The notes under the pieces are model-generated. The model saw only the letters and a program-made list of their open reading frames with translations. It made no database searches and was not told the origin of the DNA. Positions 47,064 through 60,398 of a stretch of 64,000 bases of DNA are shown piece by piece. Origin of the DNA: Edolisoma coerulescens (lineage: Eukaryota > Chordata > Aves > Passeriformes > Campephagidae); NCBI GenBank assembly GCA_013397115.1, contig VWZW01004125.1, positions 63,347-127,346 of the forward strand, written 5' to 3'. How positions within the stretch are numbered: position 1 is the first letter of the stretch; every line of letters starts with the position of its first letter. Made by a program: the position numbers and the translations under genes.

Positions 47064-50000
47064 AGCAGATAAATGACCTAGAGCCCTAAATCCAACATTC
47101 TTCAGTGATTCAGCCTCTCACAGGGAGATGGTACGAGATATCCAAGTACCCAGCACCTATGTCAGGAGGAGTCACGTTTTTAGCTGATGAGAAGGGAGAA
47201 TCTGTCTTAAAAACACCCAGGCCTGGGCCCTAGCTGCCTTCTCCATCTCCTCCTCAAAGATTCCCATCCACACTTCTGGGACCACTCAAGTTTGCTGCTT
47301 GCTTACTCAAGTATCCCAAATTACATGCCAGTGTATTAAGAAAACACAAAACTGGAGCGAGTTTACCTTGATTACATTAAGCTTAACTGCAATTTTAGGA
47401 CAGGCAACACAGTTTTTCATTGAATGCCTGGCCTTCTTTGTTGTTGCTTTGGTGATGATAATGTGACTTCCAAATCAGGGCAGTAGAAAGTTCTGCCTCT
47501 TACAAAATTTTCTGCTTGGTGAGAGCAAATACAAAGGAAATCATTATAGAGATATCATAACTGGCACAGACTAGCAAGAATACATTATATTTAAAATGTA
47601 ACACACAGCTGCTCAGAGGTTAAGCTCACCTATTCTGGTCTCAAGCTGACATGACTTAAAAACAGTGGTAGAACAGCTTCTGTGAACCAAACTGAGGGAA
47701 CAGGACATTCATTAAAATGTCATACTGAAACACTGGAGGTAAGTGACAATAGTTTAAATAGAAAGCAAAAATAGAATTGAGGGGCAAAAATTTCCTTATT
47801 TAGCAATGCAGTAACATTTACAAAGTTTTGATAGTAGCTGCTTAACCATCATTTCAAGAAAAAAAATTAAAATCCATGACTTAATGAGAAAAGAGGAGAT
47901 AAAAGACAACCCTAACACAACAAAAGGGAAGGAAACACATTCTCTATCTATAAGGCTAAACTCAGCAAACACATGTTTATCACCTAGATTTATGAACCTA
48001 AAGCCAGATCACATCTCTCACCAATACCTCTGCCCAACATGCTAACCTTCCACAGGGAAACCTTAGGTGTTTTCTCTAGCATGTGTGCAACAACCTATTA
48101 TATGGAGCTGTAAAGGAAATAGTGCTAGAAGGGCAAAACTGAGAAATGCAGCTAAGACAATCATAGCCTCAAAGTTAGAAGATTTACTGCTGTCCTGCAG
48201 CTAAATAGGGAGAGGTAGATGATATTTAGTCCTTTTCTACCCCATCAGTCTCCACTCCTGGGGACAGGATCTGAGTAAGATTGACTGAAGCGGTCAAATA
48301 AAATGGAGATGTTATGCTGGAAGGGAAAGCACGACTGGACAGACGAGAGGTGACAGGCTGGGTTGTGCCTGAAGTGCTTGTTAACTCTTCACTGTCTGAA
48401 AAGACAAATTGATTCTTTATCCAGTCAACTCCGATGTAGCAGGTTTGCGTTGCCAAGTTAAGCACTAGAAATCACATTTTTTAAGTTGTTGAAATTGATG
48501 CTGGTGTCCCTCACTGGGTTTTACAGATCTTGCCTAGGACAGCGAATTAGCTTTATAAAAGCACTCCTGTAAGGCAAGTAAACAACAATAACCCTGTTTT
48601 AAAAAAGAAGAGGCACAACAGGTTGAACTGCAGCTGTTCATTAAAAAGAATCCAGGATTTCAGGTCCTTGCACATATTAGCTGATTCCCACAAGTATCTA
48701 TCCCCTTACGGCAAAAAAAAAGCACATTTCCAAGTGTTTTGCTGCACTGATGTGAAGATACTGAAAAGCAGGGCTAGAGGCTTCCTCAGCAGAGCAATAA
48801 GACTGGGTACCAACATGCAGAGTCTGATGGCAGGTTGTAGGATCCTTTCCTTTCCCCTGGCATAGTATTCCAAGGGTCTAACACATCAAGAATGTGCTCC
48901 AGAAGAGCTGAAGAGCCATCCAGTGATGCGATCTGACTCCAGGCTTGAATTTCCTTCATTTGCAAGGAGTTCTCACCTGAAGACACTGGCAGTCATGAAT
49001 AAACATAAATACCGAGGTTTCTGGTTACCAGCAAATTTCCATGATTCTTTAGCTTGGATCTGGGTTAAATATGACACCAAACTGAAGAAGTTATGGGTCA
49101 GGGCACTGATGTATAAGCAAGGCTTGCAATAAATGGAAAAGTGCAGCCCCAGAACTTACTACAGGTCGTTTCAATCTCATCCAGACATCTCTATTTAAAA
49201 ACAGACTTCGGGTTTATTGGGTGCTTCCCCTGCCTCAAGCACTATGGCAAACAGGACGATACTGAAACAGTAACTCTTGATGTGCTCAATACAAAAGCAT
49301 CCATGGCTGCAGATAAGCTACTGTAGGTGCTGGAAGTAATAAACTTCAGGCATTTCCTCCCTTTTGTACAGTAACCCTTAGATTTTGACTGGAGGATGAA
49401 TGGAACCAAACCAAAGAACCAGGCTATAAGTTTGCTTGTTGCATAAGGGGGAAAAAAATACAGAATACTCTTTTTTCAAGGCACTAAGTCATGGGGCAAG
49501 AAGCTGTGTGGAATGGAGTCACTCCACAGGAGAAAAGGCACAGGTCTTCTCACCCATCTGTTAACAAGCAGGGAAAAAATCTGGTAGCACATTCTATTCC
49601 TCATTGTGTTTTGTAGTTTGGTGTGCCCATGTCTTGTGAAATGACATAAAATGTCGGCAAATAAGAAGGGTGGGAGATTACACTCCCTTTGCTCCGGTAT
49701 AAACATGCACAATGAAAAGCAGTGTGGGGTGGGGGGAAGAAGTAAATTGCCATTCACGGTAGAAGTGGTAGGAAAAAAAGAGGTTGTAATGCTTCCCTGA
49801 AATTCTCATGGCAGATTGTAGAAGAGCCTTTTAAGCACAGCACTGAGACTGTCCTATGCTGGGATCCCATCATGCTCTATGGGCTTTGCATGGCTCTAAG
49901 ACCCTGCCAATCTCTATGATGCTCCTTCTTTCACACAACTAGTGCTGTAGCAAAGAGTGAGTCATTTGACAAGAAACATGCATTTCTCAGAGCATTATTC

Positions 50001-51395
50001 CATGCTTAGACTTTATAAACCAGGAGTGAAATGGGGGCACAAATGCAATGCAAGAAAACAGTGCTCCCCTGGGAATCTTAATGGCACTGCCATGCACTTC
50101 TGAACCAGGGAGAAAAGTCAAGAAGGTATGTAATAAAATATAAGTGAGCTTTTGCAGAACAAGTCTGATCAAAATCCCCATCAATATGTTCCCCTCCCCC
50201 TTCAACATTTCAGTCCTTTTAATCTTTGTGTCAACTTCCCCATGTTTCAAATAAAGCAGGAATTATTAATGCATTTTCTTTGACTTCAGGAACCAGGCAA
50301 GCTCTTGGCTCAGGACCTGGTGATTGGAAACAGCTATTTTGCCTCAGCATCAAGTCTGCATGAACGCAAAATTCTTTGGAAGCCACAATTGCTTTGGCAA
50401 CATAATTCTTTCAGTGTGGTGTAAATCTAACCTTTTCTGAAAAGCACTGCCTGTCAGACAAAACTATTCATGCATTATACATATCTTGGAGCTGGACACA
50501 AGATTACAGACATTATATTACTCCTTATTTCTTTTGTGGTGGAAGCTCTGCCTTCCTGGCAAACAGGAAAAAAGAATCGTACATCTCTCATAAATAAGGA
50601 CCTCTCAACTATGCTTTTATTTGCCATTTCTGAGCACTTACTCAAAGTCTGGCACAAGTACAAGAGTTGCTCCTGTTCTTCTTTCTCAAAAAGTTACAAA
50701 TTTTTTGGCATAGTTCATAAACTACCTTCAAAGTGACACAAAGAGAGAACATCCCTCACACCAAGCACAGCCACAGGACAACAGCATGGGTTATAAAGAA
50801 GTATCATACCAGTCATTCCTGAGGTAATTACAACTGTTAACAAAACAAAGAGCAAAGCAACTCTGAGATAAGTGCACTAAGCTTCCTCTGAAATCTGTAC
50901 GCCTACATTTTGCTAACATTCTTCACACTTTTATAAGGCAAGACAGTGTCACATTTGAGCTTTGCTTTGCCAGCTTTTTGAACCCAAGCTTCTCATTAAC
51001 CACCTTGAAAACAAATACTTGTTCCTAGGAAGAAATATGTGCATATGTACTGTATTGCATACATGTGGTAAGGGCAGTGTATCCTGGACAGAACAAAGCT
51101 TCAGATACCCAGGAAAAAACAACTTAAACCCATACCAGGCTAGCTGTCTCGGGGTCAATGACATAATGTCTGCCCATGAGTTTTGCAGACTATGGAAATT
51201 TTGGCCTTACTGTGTGCAGTTCTTACTTCTGGGCACAGATGACTGGAGTCTGACCCCCAGGGCATTCACAATGGAAATCCTCCTGGTGATGGGAAGTCCT
51301 TGGCTATCAGGTCTGCACTAAGATGGCCTATCCCTGTCCCTCATCTCCATAAGCATAACAGAAGAATGGCCAAAGCTGGGTTTGACAAGATCACA
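47064..51395. other. Intronic stretch without recognised features
   Basis: No exon, gag/pol/env sequence or known repeat recognised, although it lies between two same-strand LTRs. That argues against a provirus here. Confidence 0.5.
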
Positions 51396-51636
51396 CAATC
51401 ATAAAATAGTTTAGGTTGGAAGGGACCTTCAAAGGTCATTTAGTCGACCCCCTGCTGTAATGAACATCTTCAACTAGATTAGGTTGCTCAGAGCCGTATC
51501 CAATCTGGCCCTGAATGTTTCCAGGGATAAGGCCTCTACAACCTCCATAGGCAACTTGTTCCAGTGTTTCATCACCCTCATTGTGAAAAAGTTCTTCCTT
51601 ATACCTTCTCTGAATATACTCTTCTACTTTAAAACG
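51396..51636 (-). mobile_element. CR1 LINE 3'-end fragment
   Basis: CAATCATAAAATAGTTTAGG, TTGGAAGGGACCTTCAAAGG, AACTTGTTCCAGTGTTTCAT and AAAGTTCTTCCTTATACC: the reverse complement of about 240 bp of CR1 3' sequence, with moderate divergence. Confidence 0.93.
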
Positions 51637-53203
51637 AAAATAATTTTTATGTGCTAGCAGTGGGTCAAATGTAAAACAAATTCAGCTTTTGAGATAGCTA
51701 AAGACATTCTTCTAAGTTGTCCCACTGGCCATTTGGGAATGTGCCTATTCACTGATCAAAGTTATTTTTAGGGGCCTTCCAGGAAGTTGTTTTTTGAGGA
51801 AGGTAGTATGACTTAAAATTTTGGCTTTGTACTAGGTAATAGTACAGTGAGCATGATAAATATGCAGAATACAGTTGTGGAGCAGAAGTCAAGCTGGCAA
51901 CACCTGCTGGCATGAATCTACCTAACATTCAATCCTCTGACTCAGGTGTATCAAATTCTCCTCCCACTGTTCATCACATCACAGTCCATATTTCTTTCAA
52001 GGATTATATGGAGTGCAATGACAGTATAAGGACTACAATGACAACATCTGTACCAGGAAGTAATGGAAAATATCACATAACAATTTCTTAGAAGTTGAAA
52101 AAAATAGAGCTAAGATGTCTTTAAGGTAGCATCTCATTACTGACAATATGTCCACTGACTGAGGGAAGTATTTGTTTTTCCCATCTCACCACTGTGATTT
52201 TTTTAAACAGAGTAATTGTCAGAGTAATGCTCTGAAAGCATCTGTTCTGGTGTAGGGATGGCCTGCAATAAAAGCCACTGCTGACTGAGGCATGGCCACC
52301 TCTGCCACACCTCTGGGAAAAGTCTCATGAAGAAAATCTCTGGAGCTGGTCCAGAAAGTTACTCGAGTTTTTCAACACAGAGAGCACAGCCACTGCCAAG
52401 CCAGTAGCCCCAGCCATGTCACCCAAGCTGGAGCAGCACATGGTCTGTGGGGAACTCCTGCAAGGAAAACAAAAAGGTAAGTTGGATCCCTGCAGAAGAC
52501 CAGCTAAGAAACTTCAGTGCAGCGGTTGAAAATACCTTGCACATTTTTGTTTTCTTCTCACTTTTTCAGGACCTAAACAGCCTTCCTGGGGCTGCAAGGA
52601 GGAAGAAAGACAGTGGAGAAGATGGAGTCCAGGGCAGTCTGCAGGAAGACAAAAAAATAATTGCCGGAAGAGGAGAAAAGAGCTTCTTACATGTAGAAGT
52701 TATTTTTCATTCTATTCAGAAGTAAATTTAGTCTTGTATCAGAAATATTTTTGTCCTGCTGGTTTCTGGATTTCACCAGGTTGATCTTCCAAGGGCTGCT
52801 GCTGAGTTCCCCATCCCTCTGATCCTCAAAGGACCTCCACAAGTCCTGCTTCTCCTCTCAGGAGCAGGAGCAAGAGGGGGGCCTGGACAGTCAGCCCGGG
52901 GAGAAGCTGATTTCTAACTGCATCAACCATGCCACCACTAAGAAGGGACCGCCACAAAGCATTCTCCATTGCCTCTCTCTTGTAGCCATTTAAAGTCTCC
53001 AGAGAAAGAAAACAACCTTTCCTTCCTTCCATGTTCAGTAGGACACTTCTTAGTGATGACCCAGGCTGAAATAAAACACCAAGACCTATGTCAGAGCATG
53101 CAGAAGTGGAGACAGATACCAACCATGTACTGTTCTTCCAGGGATAAAGTGACACAAAAGCCAGAAAAGCAAGACCAGAATTTTAAATTTTAAAAATTAT
53201 GCC
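51637..53203. other. Intronic stretch without recognised features
   Basis: No recognised exon. The moderately GC-rich part 52750-52960 may be old repeat, but I cannot assign it. A 92-codon open frame (52447-52725, plus) has no domain I recognise. Confidence 0.45.
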
Positions 53204-53394
53204 AGGATTTGTAAACCTGGTAGAACCATGGGATTTTTACCATTCTAATTCATAAACCAGTAATTTTCATCCCAAGGGCAAAGAAAGGATTTATAATTAA
53301 AGTGTATTTAGGATTTATTGGCAGGATTTGTACTGTAAAGGCATTGAAGGATTTGTACACCTAATTTCTGACATATAAAAGGTTTTGAGGATTT
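53204..53394 (+). repeat. Degenerate AGGATTT repeat cluster
   Basis: AGGATTT occurs at 53204, 53286, 53310, 53323, 53348 and 53388. Three of the copies are followed by GTA (AGGATTTGTA). Spacing is irregular (13-82 bp), so this is a decayed array or a locally duplicated motif. Confidence 0.7.
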
Positions 53395-53774
53395 TTGTGT
53401 GGTAAATCCAATTAAACTAAGTTTAATGTCATGATTTAAAATCAAGCAACCCTGCCCCCCACATTTTGAACCATGTCAACTCCTCATGAGTGCAATAGTG
53501 AGGGTGCCCTGCCATTGAGTGAGGTCGTCTGGAGAAGACTCAGCTGCCTATCACGGAAACAGGGAAGACAAGGAGCACAGCTTCCAGCCAGATAGGTGTT
53601 GGAGAAGAAGAAACACTGATGGCACAGAGGTCTTCAACCTATTTTCAGTTTCAACAGCAGCTCCCAACGCTTTGACTTTGATGGAGCACCTTCTCCATCT
53701 CTCTCTCCCTGGATCAGGGCACCCTAAACATGGAGGGAGACAGCACAGTTTTACTGTGCCTGTGTTGGACACAG

Positions 53775-54392
53775 TTCTACTAGCTGTGGCACTGCCTTGG
53801 GGACAGCCTGGTGAGGGGAACAGTGAGAGAAGAGAGCTCTGAGAGCCCCAAGGGGCAGAGGGGCTCCAGGTGCCCCAGCAGGGAGCCTCTGCAGCCCCTG
53901 GAGAGCCCATGCTGGGGCAGGATATGCCCTGAAGGAAGTGCAGCCTATGGGCAGGAGCTATTCCAGAGCAGGTTTGTCCTGAAGGACTGCAGCTCATGGA
54001 AAGCCCACACTGAACCCTGAGCAAGGTGTGCAGAGGAAGGCCAGAGAGGAGCTTCTATGGACCAGTTGCAACTCCCCCCATTCCCCTGCACTGCTCAGAC
54101 GAATTGGGGATGAAGGAGTGACGTTGAGCCTGGGAAAAGGGGAGATGGCAGAAGTAAGGTGTTTTAGTTTTTGTCTTTGTCACCATCCAACTCTATTCTA
54201 ACCACCAATAAATGAATTTTCCCCAGGTCAAGTCTGTTTTGCCCATGATGGTAACTGGTAAGTGATCTCCTTGTCCTCATGTTAACCCAAGAGCTTTTTC
54301 ATGTTATTTTCTTCCACCTGTCACCTGTTGAAGAGTGGGAGTGAGAGAGCAGCTGGGTGGGTATCTGGCAGCTGGCCAAAGTCAACCCACCA
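53775..54392 (+). mobile_element. LTR, family A (endogenous retrovirus), plus strand, 5'-truncated
   Basis: It contains the family's repeated CTGCAGCCC/GAGCCC blocks, GTGACGTTGAGCCTGGGAAA, AATAAA at 54207-54212, CTGTTTTGCCCATGATGGTA and an end AAGTCAACCCACCA. It is homologous to 46650-47063 (same strand) and 5809-6564 (opposite strand). The expected TGTG start is not found, so the left end is approximate. Confidence 0.8.
54207..54212 (+). terminator. LTR polyadenylation signal AATAAA
   Basis: AATAAA at the position shared with the family A copy at 46874-46879. It would act on plus-strand transcripts, that is, antisense to CYYR1. Confidence 0.55.
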
Positions 54393-57300
54393 TGGAAACA
54401 CAGCAGATATGGGCACAATTCAGGCTGCTGAGGTTGCAGCACCCAGGCTTTCATTTTTCCCTGACTGAAGTTCCACATTGCATAATTCTTCCTTGCCAGT
54501 CTGTCAGTATTTTTACTTGCTAAGCTAATTATGAGTTTATGTTTTAGAGAAAAACAACAACCACTCTGTTTCTGATGTTTGAAACAACAAATATAAGACA
54601 AAAGAAGTCAAAGTACTTAATTATCCACAAGAAATGAGTTGACTACAATAATGTTAAAAATAACCGGTATCACTTGGATTTTAACTACAGTCTGTTTTTT
54701 GCATTCATATTTGCCAATCCATTTCTAAGTCTCCTGTTTCAAACAATGAAAATGACCTTTAAAGAAACCAAATTCCAACTTCAGGGCCAACTGTCTGCAG
54801 GGTAAGATCAGGGATGGAGTCCATTAGCTGTGCCAGGCCCTGCCAATCTGTATCTGATAAATATTTGCACAGAAATGCAGTTAGTGGAGCAAAGGACCAA
54901 ATATCACAAGAAATGGGTTGTGGGTGGTGATATAGTTCCAACCCTTGCTCACTTAAAATGTCAGGACAATTCACTGCATCTCATGGTGCCTCACTGCAGG
55001 GAATGCGGCAGGGAAATTCTTTCCTGCTGTTTCTAAAAGGAGCTATAAAGCAGTACCTGGTTCCTAGCAGCTATGGGATTGTGGGCAGCATGAAATGTGG
55101 AGGTAATTCCAATTTAACTGCACTCCTAAATTCTGTCAAAGTGCATCCAGTAAACAGGGAATATTCTTTATTAATAAAGACTAACAGTACCACAGTGCTT
55201 TGGCTAAGACTATGAACCTACTCAGTCAGGAAAAAAGAAAATAAAAAAGGCTGTACACACATGCTCACAGATCTGAAAGGACGTGATTCCTTCAATGTAT
55301 ATATAGGCTGAGTTGATAACAGCTTGCTCAAGGCTGCTTAGGACTGATGTCAGTGCCAGAGTCAAGGATTTACCTGTGAATTTCATTAGGCCTCATCCAG
55401 CACTTCAACCTGAATTCTCTCTTTGATATTTTCACAGAATGGACCGAAGGAGGAAATCCCAGTATCAGCTGAGATAATTCTGACAAATCACAAAAACTGT
55501 AGTCTTGCTGGAATGTGTGCATCTTTCCCATGCATCAGAAATGGTGACAGCGTAGATAATCCCCAACAAACCACTGGCTCAGTAAAACAGTTAATTACTT
55601 ACAAAGATTTAACAGGATAAAAAGTCCTGCTAACACATGTACAATTGTACAATTCACAGTTGTACAATTAAGTTTTATCTTTCAACAAAGAAACCTCATT
55701 TGTACTAAAATATTGGATTATTTGTATTTTCTCTTTCAATGGATCGTTTAAGAGATTGCTGAATAAATTTTTTAAATATGCAAATCATCTGGGCATTTTA
55801 TAATATTTCTCCAAGGGCTTTTTCCCAGTAGTTCTTATCAGATCATGCAAATTACAAGTGATTCAGAAAAGGAAGCATTATAATATTTTAATTATTTCAG
55901 CTCCAGTTCTTTTACATTTTCTCTCTCAGATAACTAGAAACACACGACCTCCAGGAATCCCCTTATTTGGGGAGTTCATGAAAAAATCAAGTATTAGGAG
56001 AGACGGAGTGCAGGAAATTAAGTGGTTTATGTAGATAAAATTAGCTGACTTGGGGAATACAAATAGTCCTCAATTACACTCTACCCCTGCACACATAATT
56101 TCCACGATAAATTATGAGCTGGACGTTACTGCATTGCTTGCACAGCATCCCCAGATTTTGCCTCTCCCCACATTCTTCTTGGAAGCTTCCCAGGGGCCTG
56201 GGGGCAGCATCGGGCTGGCCACCACCTCTGGGCTAGGGGCAACCAAACCTCATTTCCATGAAGCACTCCCGACTTGATGCTCAGTGAATCTACCTTTCCA
56301 CCCCAAAGCCACAAAAAGGAAAGGAGGTTTTCTCCTTCTTTGCCATTACTGTCTCCTGAGAGTGACTCTTTAATTACCCTGCTTAACAACTAGCTGCCCA
56401 AAATCTGAACCTCTGGGCCAGGAAAGAGGAAAAAAAAAGGAAAAAGAAGGAGAAAAAATAGGCAGCTTTTTTCTTAATTAGTCACATACCTACCTGGTGA
56501 AAAGGGCAACGAATATGTAACTGCATTGCAGAGTAATATTAGACACAACATTACTTTTCCCCCCATTTTATTTAAGCTCAAATGCCTTCCTTCAGCCACT
56601 TCTGTGAGAAGCAAACCCTGCACGGGCATATTTGGGTACACTGCCTTCAGCTCCCCTGCGTTTCACTTCAATCAGAATCCAAAAAGAGCAGTTCTAGCCC
56701 TGCAGCATGGTCTGAGCTCTGCTACCTCATGCATTATTTCAGCACAAAATATTCATAAATTGGAGACTAGGGGCAACCTCATTCTTTAAAAAGTGTAATA
56801 GATTTTTTTTAAATGTATGGGTGCAACATGTAAGAATCTGCAACTTTTTTGACATCCTGGATTTAACAGCCCAGTTCCTACTCCTCATCCACATACAAGG
56901 AGCTGAAATTTCACCTTTTAACCAATTTCTTTCAAAAAACTGAACTTAGACTAAGCAGGTATTTTTCTCTCTTTTGCTTTCCTTACCATTAACTCACAAC
57001 ACCACATCTTTATATTTTTGTTGCGGAGAAAAAAAAAATTACAGCATTTGTACCATAATTATCTTTCACCTAGCAGTAGTTTGTATTCTGACATTAAAAT
57101 GGTGGTCACAGTTTACAGTGACACACTCACAAAACTGGTCCTCAGAAATCCAGAGGGGACTGACAGTGGCAAATCTGACAACTTAAGGGCCAAATCCAGT
57201 ATTCCCATCATGCAAAGCCATTGGTGGAGAAAGCCACTGACAGGAAGATCTCCTCATTCTACTAAATTACACCTGTAAAATGTGTTACTCCTGTTTTAGT

Positions 57301-58678
57301 TGGAAACCAGAAGATGGGACTTCTTCTGGTAAACTGGTCACCTGTGGGCACTGGGGTTCTTGACAAGTGCAGAAGTCTTACAGCTTGGAGGACTTGGGGC
57401 TGAGGAGCACAAATCTCTGCAAATAAACCTTTTGCTTTTACATGTTACTTTGCTAATGAATTCTGCAGAAAGTTACACAATTGATCTATTCTCTGCAGCA
57501 CTGATGAAGGTTTATCCTTTTTTACCTACAGATTTAGAAATATTTACCAGCAGAGAACTAACTGGCTCTCTAGAGAACAAACCTAATTTTACTTTCTTTG
57601 AAACATCAGGAAAATAATGCTAGATGCATACCACCTCGCAAGCAGGAATACAGCAGTTCTTACTCTAGCATTTCTGAAGTAATTTGATTACAGAATAACT
57701 GATTACTTCTACTGTTCATGAAAGATGGAACCATTTTATATATATTTTTTGTATTTCCTATTTGGCAAAACAAAGGTTAACTGACCTGCTTTCTACACAG
57801 CCCTAAAACATGTCTTTTCTCTGCCACCTGCTAGCATATGTCTTAATTTATATTTCCTTCAAGCATGCACTATAAATAGTCTTCTACAGAGGTACTGCAT
57901 GTGCAGAGATCCTTATAAACACCAGCCTCTGCAAGCTTTCAGAGGGAGTGGGCACTTCTTAACTGTCCGGGTTTAAACAGACCACAAAGAAAGATTCAGT
58001 TCAGAGACAGAACACTAAAAATTAGCTATAATTTGGGCCATCTGTGGAATTAAATTCCCTCTTTGGAAACAACAGGACAGATGCAACACAGGTAGGTTAG
58101 CAGATGCAAATCCTCTGAAGCAAGACATTTGCAATCCCTTACTAAAGTGATAATAGTGAGAGTACTAAAGTGAATCGTAAAAAGATTACATTTGCACTTT
58201 ATAAAGTGTAGCTTGTCTGGCTTTAACCACTTATCTCAGTACAAGGAATCTTCCAGGAAATCAACCATTTGCTCAAGTTGGTAACTTTTTTCCCACCTGG
58301 GGTCATCACTCCCCTTTGGTCATTCATTCCTACAGAGCATCATCTGCTTCCCTGGAAGATACTTCAGTGAAAGGTACTACGCAGGGAACAAAACCCTGTA
58401 CTTCATCTATCTTGCCAAACATATCCTTACGAGCACAAACACAAAAGGCTCCATTTCACTCTGTGCAGCACAGGCCAGAGGTGCAGACACACACAGGAAG
58501 TACCTTTGTAAATTCAGAGAGCAGTTACAGCAGGGCCTGCTGACCAAGGCAGTCGATATTCATGTCTGAGCAACATTACATGCTTCCATTATCACCCTGC
58601 CTTCTAAATGGAGCCCTAAAGCTGACAGCACATCAGCTATTTTTGCATTATCCTGGTTACACAGCACCTTCTCCATCA
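54393..58678. other. Intronic stretch without recognised features
   Basis: No exon or known repeat recognised. It holds the 14-bp palindrome at 55638-55651. The 57000-57800 part is AT-rich. Confidence 0.5.
55638..55651. repeat. 14-bp perfect palindrome TGTACAATTGTACA
   Basis: The sequence equals its own reverse complement. TTGTACAATT is repeated again about 14 bp to the right (55660-55669). Confidence 0.95.
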
Positions 58679-59558
58679 GGAAATTTGCAGGTAACACCAA
58701 GCTGAGTGTGCGGTTGACATATCGGGATGACAGGTGGACCATCCAGTGGGACCTGAACAAGCTCAGGAAGTGGCCCATGGGAATCTCACGAGAGTTAACA
58801 AGACCAAGTGGAACATGCTGCACCTGGGTCAGGGCAACCCCTCATATCAATCCAGGCTGGGGGATGAACAGATCCAGAGCAGCCCTACAAGAAGGGCTTG
58901 GGGGTGCTGGTGGGTGAGAGGCTGGATATGCACCAGCTGTGTGCGTTGGGAGCCCAGAAACCCCCTGTGGGCTGGGCTGCATCCAAAGCCCTGTGGGCAG
59001 CAGGGGAGGGAGGGGATTCTACCCCTCTGCTCTGCTCTGGTGAGACCCCACCTGCAATGCTGCATCCAGCTCTGGGGTCCCAGCACAGGAAGGACATGGA
59101 GCTGTTGGAGCCAGTCCAGAGGAGGCGACCAGGTAGATGAGAAGGATGGAACACCTCTCCTATGAGGAATGGCTGGGAGAATTTGGATTGTTCAGCCTGG
59201 AGAAGAGAAGGCTTTGGGGTGACCTCATTGTGGCCTTTCAGTACCTGAAGGCAGCCCACAGGAAAGATGGAGAGTACTTACAAGAGCCTGGAGTGACAGA
59301 ACAAGGGGGAATGGCTTCAAACTGAGAGAGAGTAGGGTTAGGTTAGATATGAGGAAGAAATTGTTCCCTGTGAGTGTTGTGAGGCACTGGCACAGGTTGC
59401 TTGGGGAAGCTGTGGACACCATATCTTTGGAAGTGTTCAAGGCCAGGCGGGATAGGGCTCTGAGCAACCTGGTCTAGTGAAAAGTGTCCCTGACCATGGC
59501 AGGGGAACTAGATGGTCTTTAATGTCCATTCCAACCCAAACTATTCTATGATTCTATG
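58679..59558 (+). mobile_element. CR1 LINE, 5'-truncated, intact 3' end (young subfamily)
   Basis: A plus-strand CR1 from within the reverse transcriptase region to a complete 3' end with ATTCTATGATTCTATG at 59543-59558. Translation shows TKWNMLHLGQGNPSYQSRLG, GVLVGERLDMHQLCALGAQK, then in another frame CSALVRPHLQCCIQLWGP, then EWLGEFGLFSLEKRRL. The frame is broken and the 5' end missing, so it cannot move by itself. It has the same internal frame break as the copy at 10056-11106 and is nearly identical to it over about 280 bp. Confidence 0.96.
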
Positions 59559-60398
59559 TAGCCAATTCACTAGAAACTGCCAGATGTGGGCTATATATTA
59601 CAATATTCACTTTCTGCGTCCTGGAATTAATGGATAGACTCAAACTGTACCAGCTTTACATCAAAGTACCTCTCTTGGACCCAAACTCTGCAGTCTTGTG
59701 TTTAGTGTATGACTTTGCTCCAGGTTCTAAATGGAGACTACACTGATTTGTAAATGCATGGTTTGAGAGCTTAAGACATCCAGGGGAGCTATAATAAAAT
59801 TTATATCCACATGATCAGTTCAAAAATACTGCTGCAAGACCAGCAGTGAAATGATTTGATAGCTTTGGTCCACTTTCCAAACTTAAATGGATCCAGCTCT
59901 CAATAGGCATAAGTGGACATTGAACCACCATCACCAATGCCAACCTTGATGCTGACTGGTCGAGTTAGCAGAAGAATTGAAAAGCGAACACCGTATCTTG
60001 CTCAGCTGGAGGAAAGGATGGCATTACCACTAGAAAGGTGACAGTACCCCAATCTCTTCCACCACCATTCATGAAATACAGCATGAAACTTACCACTGAT
60101 TTCCTGGGAGTTGAACTAGGACTTCTTTCCTATGCCCTGTTCCTTATGAAACCTTGCCCAGGAGATTATATGAAATCATATTCCCTCCTGACATGCTGAC
60201 CACACTGGAGTAAAATGCTGCCTTCTCTTCCTCCTTGCTGGCCTGATGAAGCGGGGTGTGAGACCTTGGGGATGGGTGGTCACCTCCACATGGGCATGGA
60301 TGAGCCAGGCACACAGAGGGGTGAGCTTCCTTTCCATGATCTGTTCAAGCTGGATGATGACAGAAGAAAGATCCCTAGACACTGGCTCTTATATTTTT
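59559..60398. other. Intronic stretch between two CR1 copies
   Basis: No exon or repeat recognised in this interval. Confidence 0.5.

Noticed and set aside
53551..54024. 157-codon open frame, minus strand
   Set aside because: Mostly the antisense strand of the family A LTR; no homology to a protein recognised.
46650..54392. Possible provirus bounded by two same-strand family A LTRs
   Set aside because: The LTRs are truncated at different places, the interval contains a CR1 in opposite orientation, and no gag, pol or env sequence was recognised between them. Independent insertions are more likely.
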